From positions 1,581,001 through 1,645,000 of the forward strand of contig NZ_CP130318.1 of assembly GCF_032268605.1 (NCBI RefSeq): DNA of 64,000 nucleotides. The letters run 5' to 3'. Under the pieces are notes generated by a model. The model saw only the letters and a program-made list of their open reading frames with translations. It searched no databases and was not told the DNA's origin. Origin of the DNA: Paenibacillus aurantius (lineage in GTDB: Bacteria; Bacillota; Bacilli; Paenibacillales; NBRC-103111). This document shows, piece after piece, positions 17,569 to 24,706 of the stretch. The first letter of the stretch is position 1; the number at the start of each line of letters is the position of its first letter. The translations under genes were made by a program, and so were the position numbers.

Positions 17569-20136
17569 ATGCTGAAGCAGACAGGAGTGCGCTTCCGGTT
17601 GCGTATGATTCTGATTTGTTTGTGCTGCGCTTTACTCTCTTTTCCCGCCTCCACATACGCCGTTTCCACAGGAAGTACATCAGCGGGGTGGAATATATTT
17701 GATCCGTCCGGAGGCGGAAAATACCGGTATGGGCCTTCTATGATTTTGAATGCAGACAATAGCATCGACATGTGGACATGCTCCTATGGCACAGTGGAAG
17801 AGTGGGATTATATCCGATACAATCACTCTCCTGATGGCGGCGCTACCTGGGGTACGGAATCGATCGCCCTCCGGCCTACCCCCGGTTCGGTGGACGCTTA
17901 TTCCGTTTGCGACCCAGGCGTCGTTAAATTCGGCGGCTATTACTATATGGGGTATACTTCCACTCAAAATTCCTTAGGAACGGATAACGATGTGTTTGTC
18001 GCTCGTTCGACTAGTGTAACGGGTCCGTGGGAAAAGTGGAACGGCAGCGGGTGGGGAGGGAATCCGCAGCCTTTCATTACCTTTGATGATCCCCTCATCG
18101 ACAAATATGGAGCGGGGGAACCCAGCTTCGTGGTCAAAGATTCCACGCTCTATATCTACTACACTTGGAGCAGCCGGGATCCGGTGACCGGAAGAAACAT
18201 CGAGCAAATGAGGGTTCGTACGGCATCCACTTTGAATGCCAATTGGCCGGGGGCAACCGTCTATAAAGGAGTGGCCATCAACAAGGAGCAAGAGGAGGAT
18301 TCGGCCGACTTTAAATATGTGCCGTCTCTGAACAAGTTTATTGCCGTCAGCACGGCCATGCGTATGGGACCGTTTGCTTATATCAAGTTGCACGAGTCAA
18401 CGGACGGGATCACATATAAGCCGGCCACCTTACCCAAAAACTATATCAACATCGCCGCACACAATGCCGGCATTACAGGGGATGAACTAGGTCACTTTGA
18501 TCCAACCAAGAACAACCGGATTGCTTATGCTTATGGAACCAAATGGGCTAATTGGTACACGGCCATGAACCCGTTTACTCTGACCAATGACAATCTTCCT
18601 GCGGTCCCCAGGATCCATGCCGTTATTCCCCAAAACGGACAGGTTGAACTCCATTTTCGGACGACAGGCATTTCGGGAGAGACCTACAAGATCAAATATG
18701 GGACGGTTAGCGGTTCTTATCCGAATACAATTACAGGGGTGACGGGCAGTCCCTATACCGTAACGGGACTGACGAACGGGACACCGTATTATTTTACCGT
18801 CACGGCGTCGAATGCCAACGGGGACAGCGGGAGCTCTTTGCAGGTGGGTGCCGTCCCGCTTGCATACAGTATCTCTCCGCGAATCGGTGTAACCGCCTCA
18901 TCTCAGTTAAGCGGCTGGGAAGCCGCGAAAGCGATCGACAGCTCTGTTTCAACCGTTTGGTCTTCGGTCGATCATGACACTTCGTTGGCGCAGGAATGGA
19001 TCACAGTGGATACGGGGGCTAATCGGATGATCAAGCGAACCACTTTGACACCGCGGCTTCCCGAAGAATTCGGATACCCGGGCCCGTTTGCCATTCAGGT
19101 AAGTACGGATAATTCCAACTGGGTAACCGCCGATCTGGATATTGGTCAATACAAGGTCGAACCGAATGCCCGGCATGTTTATGAATTCAATGAGCCGTTA
19201 TATGGCCGGTATGTCCGACTTCTTACCAATAATTTAGGATTTGACCAATATCAGCCGAGGATTCACTACTTTCAGCTTTCCGATATTACCATTGAAGATA
19301 TCCCGTTCGGCATTTCCGCCTCTTCCTCGCTTTCAGGCTGGGGACCGGAGAGGGCATTGGACGGGCTGAGTACGACGGATTATTCCAGTGTAAATTCGTC
19401 TTCTTCCGCCACCGTTCAATGGTTGTCAGAGGATTTGGGGGCGATACAGCCTGTTCAAGGAGTTAGGCTTACTCCTCGTGCGACCGGTTTGGGATTTCCT
19501 ATTGATTTCAAATTCCAGTCAAGCAGCGACGGGGTTGTCTGGAACGATATAAGCGGGGCCTCTTATGTTTCTTATCCGAATCCGGGTTCCGCTGTACAGA
19601 CATTTAAATTCGGATCACCGGTTTCTGCCCGCTTTGTGCGGTTGTATGCGACAAAGCTCGGAAACGATAACTATTCGAATTACTATTTGCAGCTCTCGGA
19701 GATCAAGGTGGATCTTCTCCCGAAGCGTACGGCCTCCAGTTCTTCCTCTCTTTCCGGTTGGGGGGCGTCCAATGCAGCGGATAATCAGACTGGAACGATA
19801 TATTCCAGCATCGGGCACTCCTCGAGTAATTCAACCGAGTGGATAGCTATTGATACCGGATCCGTTCAAGCTTGGAGTCAATTGCGGGTCCGTCCGCGAG
19901 CCTCATACGGATTTCCTGAGAACTTTAAGATTCAGACCAGTAATGACGGCACCACCTGGTCCGATATCGTGGGACAAAGCTACGTCGATTACTATAATCC
20001 GGAAGCGACCACCCAAGTTTTCCCGTTCAGCACGCTTGTGAATGCAAGATACTTCAGGATTTACGCCACCAAACTGAGAGCGGACGATTATGGCGTCTAT
20101 TATTTGCAAATGGATGAGATCATAGCTGATCATTGA
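17569..20136 (+). CDS. Secreted beta-propeller protein with FN3 and three discoidin domains
   Basis: About 855 residues. A signal peptide covers residues 1-32 (MILICLCCALLSFPAS, cleavage near TYA). Residues about 35-345 look like a five-bladed propeller of the GH43/GH117 kind (GPSMILNADNSIDMW, CDPGVVKFGGYYYMGYTST, GEPSFVVKDSTLYIYYTW). A fibronectin type III domain follows at about 345-440 (LPAVPRIHAVIPQNGQVELHF). Three discoidin-like domains begin at repeated (L)SGWG landmarks near 18913, 19336 and 19756, about 140 codons apart. It is probably an extracellular glycosidase or glycan-binding protein working with the GH20 enzyme; the exact activity is unknown. ATG 17569 is chosen because AAAGGTGG lies before it. 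Confidence 0.75.
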   Translation: MLKQTGVRFRLRMILICLCCALLSFPASTYAVSTGSTSAGWNIFDPSGGGKYRYGPSMILNADNSIDMWTCSYGTVEEWDYIRYNHSPDGGATWGTESIALRPTPGSVDAYSVCDPGVVKFGGYYYMGYTSTQNSLGTDNDVFVARSTSVTGPWEKWNGSGWGGNPQPFITFDDPLIDKYGAGEPSFVVKDSTLYIYYTWSSRDPVTGRNIEQMRVRTASTLNANWPGATVYKGVAINKEQEEDSADFKYVPSLNKFIAVSTAMRMGPFAYIKLHESTDGITYKPATLPKNYINIAAHNAGITGDELGHFDPTKNNRIAYAYGTKWANWYTAMNPFTLTNDNLPAVPRIHAVIPQNGQVELHFRTTGISGETYKIKYGTVSGSYPNTITGVTGSPYTVTGLTNGTPYYFTVTASNANGDSGSSLQVGAVPLAYSISPRIGVTASSQLSGWEAAKAIDSSVSTVWSSVDHDTSLAQEWITVDTGANRMIKRTTLTPRLPEEFGYPGPFAIQVSTDNSNWVTADLDIGQYKVEPNARHVYEFNEPLYGRYVRLLTNNLGFDQYQPRIHYFQLSDITIEDIPFGISASSSLSGWGPERALDGLSTTDYSSVNSSSSATVQWLSEDLGAIQPVQGVRLTPRATGLGFPIDFKFQSSSDGVVWNDISGASYVSYPNPGSAVQTFKFGSPVSARFVRLYATKLGNDNYSNYYLQLSEIKVDLLPKRTASSSSSLSGWGASNAADNQTGTIYSSIGHSSSNSTEWIAIDTGSVQAWSQLRVRPRASYGFPENFKIQTSNDGTTWSDIVGQSYVDYYNPEATTQVFPFSTLVNARYFRIYATKLRADDYGVYYLQMDEIIADH

Positions 20137-20148
20137 ATTCATGTTTCA

Positions 20149-20176
20149 GCGTCCGGAACCTAAGGGTTCCGGACGC
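20149..20176 (+). terminator. Strong hairpin ending the carbohydrate locus
   Basis: GCGTCCGGAACC (20149-20160) and GGTTCCGGACGC (20165-20176) form a perfect 12-bp stem with loop TAAG. A clean T run does not follow at once; CTCTTTTTCTTCC comes about 12 bases later. It is probably a terminator or a 3-prime stabilising hairpin, 13 bases after the last gene of the locus. Confidence 0.55.
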
Positions 20177-20215
20177 AAATCCTGGTGCTCTTTTTCTTCC
20201 TGGCGGTTTCCCCTT

Positions 20216-20242
20216 TGTCACATCTTCGGCCTCCTTCCTGTC
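20216..20242 (+). promoter_or_regulatory. ECF41-type promoter
   Basis: TGTCACA (20216-20222), a 16-base spacer, then TGTC (20239-20242). The published ECF41 target promoter is TGTCACA-n16-CGTC, so the -35 and spacing match exactly and the -10 differs at one base. It lies 35 bases before the oxidoreductase gene, whose downstream neighbour encodes an ECF41 sigma factor, so the sigma factor probably controls its own module. Confidence 0.7.
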
Positions 20243-20276
20243 TTGTTTAATGACAACACGTGAAGGAGGTTTTCGC

Positions 20277-21551
20277 ATGGTCGCAAAGTATGATGTGGCC
20301 ATTGTTGGGGGCGGTATTGCCGGACTGACCGCAGCCCTTTATTTAGCAAGGGGCGGAAAACGCGTCGTCGTTCTGGAAAGCCAGAACCAGGTGGGAGGAA
20401 GGGCGATCACGAATAAGAAGGAGGGGATACACTTCAACTTGGGTTCGCACGCACTCTATGCCGGAGATGCCTACGACATTTTCCGGGAATTGAACGTGAA
20501 TCGGGATATTTTTCGGAAAGTCGACGAGTTCACCCCGTACGGAATCTGGAAGGAGCGGGTGCACCCTTTCCCGGCAGCGATCGGCTCGCTGCTCAAGTCT
20601 CCCTTGTTATCTGTGGCGGACAAATACAGGTTCGGGGCCATCCTCATGAAGATTCTTAAGCTTGATACGGCCATGATTCCACACATGAGTCTGCGAGATT
20701 GGATGGAGGAGCATGTGGAAAGCCCGATGGTGCGTCACCTACTGTATGTACTTGCCCGAGGAGGGACATATGTACAGGCTCCAGATTTGCAAGTGGCGGG
20801 CCCTTTGTTCAGACAGATGCAACGCTCCATCACGGGAGTGTATTATTTGAAGAAAGGCTGGGGATCCCTGATCGAGGAAATGGGTTCGGAGGCACGTCGG
20901 CTCGGCGTGGGAGTGATGACTGGCAAGAAAGTCATAACCGTTGAGCATGATGAAGGGCGGGTGCAGCGAGTTCGATGCGAGAATGACGAAACGATTGAGG
21001 TTTCCTGTGTCATCCTGACGACATCGCCACACATCTCGAGCAAGCTGGTTCCTTCAGTCGAACAGACTTCGCTGCGGACGTGGGAGCAGCAGGCCATTCC
21101 GATTACGGCCGCTTGTTTGGATATCGGGCTCCGCCGGCTTCCCGTACCGAAGCATCAATTCATCTACGGCATCGATCAACCGATCCTTATGGTCAACGCA
21201 TCAAGAATTAAAGGGCTGGAACTCAGTGAGAACGATGACGTTCAAGTGTTCCAGATGATCAAATTTCAGGGGCAGGAAAGCGATGCGCAGGAAGATCGAA
21301 GACAGCTCGAGCAGGCGATGGATCTCGTTCAGCCCGGCTGGAGACGGGAAAGGGTGACGGAGCAGTATTTGCCCAAAATGACGGTCGTTCATGACTTTCC
21401 CCATATGAAGCGGGTGGAGAATCCCGGTCCAGCCGTCCCCCAGATCAAGGGCTTGTACGTGGCTGGAGATTGGGTATCCCACGGTGAATATTTGGCAGGC
21501 GGGGCAGCAGCAAGCGCGAAGCGAGCTTCCCTCCATATTCTAGCGCACTAA
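20277..21551 (+). CDS. FAD-dependent oxidoreductase (amine oxidase / phytoene desaturase-like)
   Basis: A 424-residue flavoprotein. The N-terminal dinucleotide motif is VGGGIAGLTAALYLARGGKR followed by an acidic strand end (VVLE) and the GGRA block. A C-terminal second FAD contact is present (GLYVAGDWVSHGEYLAGG). Substrate unknown. Genes for oxidoreductases of this kind (the O of the COE group) are the usual partners and targets of ECF41 sigma factors, and here the sigma gene starts 27 bases downstream. ATG 20277 with AAGGAGG is clearly the start; a longer in-frame ORF begins upstream inside the promoter and hairpin region but lacks support. Confidence 0.85.
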   Translation: MVAKYDVAIVGGGIAGLTAALYLARGGKRVVVLESQNQVGGRAITNKKEGIHFNLGSHALYAGDAYDIFRELNVNRDIFRKVDEFTPYGIWKERVHPFPAAIGSLLKSPLLSVADKYRFGAILMKILKLDTAMIPHMSLRDWMEEHVESPMVRHLLYVLARGGTYVQAPDLQVAGPLFRQMQRSITGVYYLKKGWGSLIEEMGSEARRLGVGVMTGKKVITVEHDEGRVQRVRCENDETIEVSCVILTTSPHISSKLVPSVEQTSLRTWEQQAIPITAACLDIGLRRLPVPKHQFIYGIDQPILMVNASRIKGLELSENDDVQVFQMIKFQGQESDAQEDRRQLEQAMDLVQPGWRRERVTEQYLPKMTVVHDFPHMKRVENPGPAVPQIKGLYVAGDWVSHGEYLAGGAAASAKRASLHILAH

Positions 21552-21578
21552 ACGGACGATTTTGGAAAGGAGGGCTGT

Positions 21579-22505
21579 ATGGACACGGAACAACTATTTC
21601 AAACCTATCGGACGTTATTGTTCTCACTGGCGTATCGAATGCTGGGAAGCGTCATGGATGCGGAAGACGTCGTACAGGATGCTTTCCTGGCGGTGAACCA
21701 ATTGCCAACGGACGCCAATATCCGGAACGTAAAGGCCTACTTGTGCAAGATCGTAACGAATCGTTGCCTGAACCTGCTGCAATCGTCCGCAAAACAGCGG
21801 GAAGTTTACGTGGGGACTTGGTTGCCGGAGCCGCTCGTGCATCTTGAAGATGTAAGCTTGGACCCTTCTGAAATTTATCAACAAAGGGAAACGATCTCAA
21901 CGGCCTATTTGATGCTTCTGCAACAGCTAAGCGCAGTCGAGCGGGCCGTGTTTCTCCTGCGGGAAATCTTTCAATATCCGTACGACGAGATTGCCAACAT
22001 GGTGGGGAAAAGCAGTTTTAATTGCAGGCAAATTTTCCATCGGGCCAAGAAAGGGATCCGACATGAACCTCCGGACCTGGCAACGAGCACCGTTACAGAG
22101 ACGCAAGTGCGGCAATTCATCCAAAGCGTGATTGCAGGGGATGCGAACCGCCTGCTGGAGCTGCTGTCTCCGGACGCCGTCCATTATACAGATGGAGGCG
22201 GCAAGGCGCCGGCCGCCCTGCAGCCTGTCGTCGGAGCGAGGAGAGTCATTCCGTTTTATAGGCAATGGATGGATTGGTTCGGACGTCCTGACAGCCACTA
22301 TTCCTATATAATCACTACGGTAAACGGAAGCCCGGGAATCGTAATGAGGATCGGCGGACGCATTGCTTACGTTTACTCGTTCGAGGCTTCGGACAGTAGG
22401 ATTCATTCCATCTATGCCGTTGCCAATCCTGACAAACTCAAGTATCTGAAGGAGGTAGTAGATGAGAATCACCGAATTGGAACTGAGAACCGCCCGGTTG
22501 GCTGA
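21579..22505 (+). CDS. ECF41-family RNA polymerase sigma factor with SnoaL-like extension
   Basis: A 308-residue extracytoplasmic-function sigma factor. Regions 2 (LAYRMLGSVMDAEDVVQDAF) and 4 (VFLLREIFQYPYDEIANMVG) are followed by a C-terminal SnoaL-like domain. All three ECF41 hallmarks are present: the linker WLPEP, the DGGGK motif, and NPDKL near the end. In this group the C-terminal extension acts as a built-in regulator instead of a separate anti-sigma factor (established for ECF41), and no anti-sigma gene is visible here. It is preceded by GGAGGGC and overlaps the next gene by 44 bases. Confidence 0.92.
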   Translation: MDTEQLFQTYRTLLFSLAYRMLGSVMDAEDVVQDAFLAVNQLPTDANIRNVKAYLCKIVTNRCLNLLQSSAKQREVYVGTWLPEPLVHLEDVSLDPSEIYQQRETISTAYLMLLQQLSAVERAVFLLREIFQYPYDEIANMVGKSSFNCRQIFHRAKKGIRHEPPDLATSTVTETQVRQFIQSVIAGDANRLLELLSPDAVHYTDGGGKAPAALQPVVGARRVIPFYRQWMDWFGRPDSHYSYIITTVNGSPGIVMRIGGRIAYVYSFEASDSRIHSIYAVANPDKLKYLKEVVDENHRIGTENRPVG

Positions 22506-23184
22506 AATGAAGGAGTTCTACACAGAAAGACTTGGATTTGCATTAGCAGCTATAACGGAACATTCCATCACAATCGTTGCCGGGGGAACGCGATTGACTT
22601 TCGTTCATGAGGAGGAGGGGAGGATCCTGCCTTCCTACCATTTGGCCATGAATATCCCTGAGAACCAGATTCACGATGCGAAAAGCTGGCTGCTGGCCAA
22701 AGGCTGCCAGGTGCTTTCCGCTGAGCCCCTTCCGTTCGCAGGAATCCAGGCAAACGAAGATATCGCTTATTTCGAAGGAACGGATGCGCATGCTCTCTAT
22801 TTCGAAGATCCTTCGGGGAATCTGGTGGAGTTTATCGCCCGTCATCGAATGGACAATGCCTCCACAGAGCCTTTTGATCACGAATCCATTCTGAATGTCA
22901 GCGAGATCGGCTTTCCGCTACGCGGCAGCATATCGGAGGCCATTCAGCGCCTGGATTCCCGGTTTGACGTCACGCCTTATATCGGGGACGGAAAGACGTT
23001 TCAGATGCTCGGTGATGATCACGGAATGTTCATCCTAGGGGATCGGGCCATCGGCTGGTATCCTTCGATGGTCATTCCGGAAGTTCATCCTATTCTAATG
23101 ACGATTCTCGATCCTCAAGAAGGGGAGTTTCAATTGGATCCATACCCCTACTTCATCCGCGCTGTTTCCGAAAGGCCAGTCTAA
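22462..23184 (+). CDS. Two-domain VOC (glyoxalase/dioxygenase-like) protein
   Basis: A 240-residue protein of the vicinal-oxygen-chelate superfamily. The first VOC module spans about residues 1-130 (LGFALAA, then YFEDPSGNLVEFIARH, the typical metal-ligand end). A second, less conserved module follows (ISEAIQRLDSRFDVTPY). The first 44 bases lie inside the sigma-factor gene, with AAGGAGG seven bases before ATG 22462, so translation is probably coupled. Function unknown; its place suggests it belongs to the ECF41 module. Confidence 0.8.
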   Translation: MRITELELRTARLAEMKEFYTERLGFALAAITEHSITIVAGGTRLTFVHEEEGRILPSYHLAMNIPENQIHDAKSWLLAKGCQVLSAEPLPFAGIQANEDIAYFEGTDAHALYFEDPSGNLVEFIARHRMDNASTEPFDHESILNVSEIGFPLRGSISEAIQRLDSRFDVTPYIGDGKTFQMLGDDHGMFILGDRAIGWYPSMVIPEVHPILMTILDPQEGEFQLDPYPYFIRAVSERPV

Positions 23185-23199
23185 GGGAGGAATAAAACG

Positions 23200-23634
23200 T
23201 TGAGCAGTACGCAAATGACCACAACCCGCTCTTCGCTGCCGGCATCCGCTCAATACGCGCGGATAGGTTTTAGGATATTGAACGTGCTTTTTTCAATCTG
23301 TATTGCGGTGCAGGTGTTCTTGGCTGGATTCGCGCTGTTCGTAGATTCGGCTCAATGGGGGATGCACGGTCATTTCGCCCTATACCTCGCGCCTATCTCC
23401 GTCTTGTTGTTTATATTGTCTTTTCCGGCCAGACTGCCCAAGGGCATAAAAATTAAGAGTTTGGTGCTGATCGGTCTAATCCTTTTGATCTTCGCGACGG
23501 CTGTCTTCTCGGAAGAAATCGGATTCGCGGCAGCGGCCCATCCCGTCATCTCACTAGGCTTGTTCTTGAATGCGATGTTGATTATGAGGGATAATGAAAA
23601 CGAAAGAATAGAGGAGCGGAGACAGCGTATTTAA
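23200..23634 (+). CDS. DUF6220-like membrane protein
   Basis: A 144-residue membrane protein starting at TTG 23200 with GGGAGG upstream. Four hydrophobic spans lie at about residues 24-48, 58-77, 84-101 and 108-126. The conserved GxxGHFAL... arrangement (MHGHFALYLAPISVLLF) resembles DUF6220. It lies 15 bases after the VOC gene and is the last gene of the apparent ECF41 module. Function unknown. Confidence 0.65.
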   Translation: MSSTQMTTTRSSLPASAQYARIGFRILNVLFSICIAVQVFLAGFALFVDSAQWGMHGHFALYLAPISVLLFILSFPARLPKGIKIKSLVLIGLILLIFATAVFSEEIGFAAAAHPVISLGLFLNAMLIMRDNENERIEERRQRI

Positions 23635-23893
23635 TCATGTAAACCTGATAGTCTATAATCAAGTAAACCTGATATTTAAGCGCAGGCAATGGATCCCTAT
23701 CCACCATGACTGGCGTCAAAAGCGAGATGAACCTTATCAACGCCTGGACCAGCATTCGTCAATTGATGGCTAGGCGACCAGAAGCCGATCCGTACCCTCG
23801 GATTAGTTTATCTCCAATTTGAAACCCTGTCCGAATTATATCCGACTGTTCCCAACCATGTGGCTTTTCAAAATACTGTATAGGAGGAGTGAA
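23635..23893 (+). other. Non-coding gap with a 12-bp direct repeat
   Basis: No gene is supported here. GTAAACCTGATA occurs twice, at 23639-23650 and 23663-23674, 24 bases apart. The remainder looks like unrelated filler. A 38-codon frame from about 23706 has no ribosome site and is not called. AGGAGGAGTG at the end is the ribosome site of the next gene. Confidence 0.4.
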
Positions 23894-24247
23894 ATGAAAG
23901 TCAAACGAATCGTCGCCAATATAAATACGAAGGATATCACGGCAGCTAAATGCTTCTATCAGGATGTGCTTGGCCTTGATATAATGATGGATCTTGGCTG
24001 GATTAGAACTTATGGTTTAAACGAGGAGATGACCGTTCAAATTAGTTTTGCCTCACAGGGTGGCTCAGAAACGCCTACGCCTGATCTATCGATTGAAGTC
24101 GATGATGTTGATGCTGCATTAGAAGGCATGAAGAGAGCTGGATTTCCGATAGAATATGGCCCTGCTAATGAGCCTTGGGGCGTTCGACGATTCTTTGTCC
24201 GCGACCCGTTTGGTAAACTTGTCAATATTCTTGCTCATGACCAATGA
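23894..24247 (+). CDS. Small VOC-family (glyoxalase-like) protein
   Basis: 117 residues, a single vicinal-oxygen-chelate domain: MKVKRIVANI, CFYQDVLGLDIMMD, then PWGVRRFFVRDPFGKLVNIL at the end. Its members include glyoxalases, bleomycin and fosfomycin resistance proteins and many unassigned enzymes; the specificity cannot be read here. ATG 23894 follows GGAGGAGTGA. It stands alone, with a terminator at 24361-24389. Base composition appears lower in G+C than the flanks. Confidence 0.8.
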   Translation: MKVKRIVANINTKDITAAKCFYQDVLGLDIMMDLGWIRTYGLNEEMTVQISFASQGGSETPTPDLSIEVDDVDAALEGMKRAGFPIEYGPANEPWGVRRFFVRDPFGKLVNILAHDQ

Positions 24248-24360
24248 ACCGGTATTCGACCACTTTCTGCATACGTCTTCAGCCGTGTCCCCTAAACCTG
24301 CTTACATGCCCTGAGAAATCTGGAAGCAAAATGAGAGTAGAACTACGATTCCAATCCACG

Positions 24361-24389
24361 GCCTCGATCATCGTTGATCGAGGCTTTTT
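24361..24389 (+). terminator. Intrinsic terminator
   Basis: GCCTCGATC (24361-24369) and GATCGAGGC (24376-24384) form a perfect 9-bp stem with loop ATCGTT, followed by TTTTT. It closes the VOC gene transcript 114 bases after its stop. Confidence 0.8.
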
Positions 24390-24706
24390 GGTGTCAACTA
24401 TTGAGGGTATTATCAGGAATCATATGGTGGTAGTTGGAAAGGAATGGTAACCTTCAAAAGAATAAGAGTGGTAAAGTAATAGAGGACAAGGAAGGAGTCA
24501 GCCAAGCAGACCGCCCTAAGGAGGCAACGTTTGCTTTGCCTGCCTCTGGAGTATGGTTGGAAACGGTTCGCTGGGGGCATCCCTTATCCAAGTGACTGAT
24601 GTATCCTTCTCTGTAGAAGTTGGCGAGTTCGTGCCGCGCCCTCCATCTCCTGATGGGTGGCCGGGGAAGGAGGATCAGGCAGACGGCGTACAAAAGAGGA
24701 GGGAGT
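24390..24706 (+). other. Leader region of the two-component operon, foldable
   Basis: This 317-base stretch holds no recognised gene. A possible -35 TTGGAA lies near 24435. AAGGAGG at 24518-24524 is followed six bases later by TTG 24531, opening a 22-codon frame that ends at TGA 24597-24599. The same bases can form two mutually exclusive stems: GAGGCA (24521-24526) with TGCCTC (24541-24546), or GGCAA (24523-24527) with TTGCC (24536-24540). This could be a leader peptide with a sequestered ribosome site. The evidence is only from base pairing. Confidence 0.3.

Noticed and set aside
20133-20276. Upstream in-frame start of the FAD oxidoreductase
   Set aside because: It spans the terminator hairpin and the ECF41 promoter. 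AAGGAGG lies just before ATG 20277, where the FAD motif begins.
23706-23822. Short forward frame in the gap after the DUF6220 gene
   Set aside because: 38 codons without a ribosome site or recognisable sequence.
24244-24450. 68-codon forward frame after the small VOC gene
   Set aside because: It reads through a strong terminator and has no ribosome site or family resemblance.
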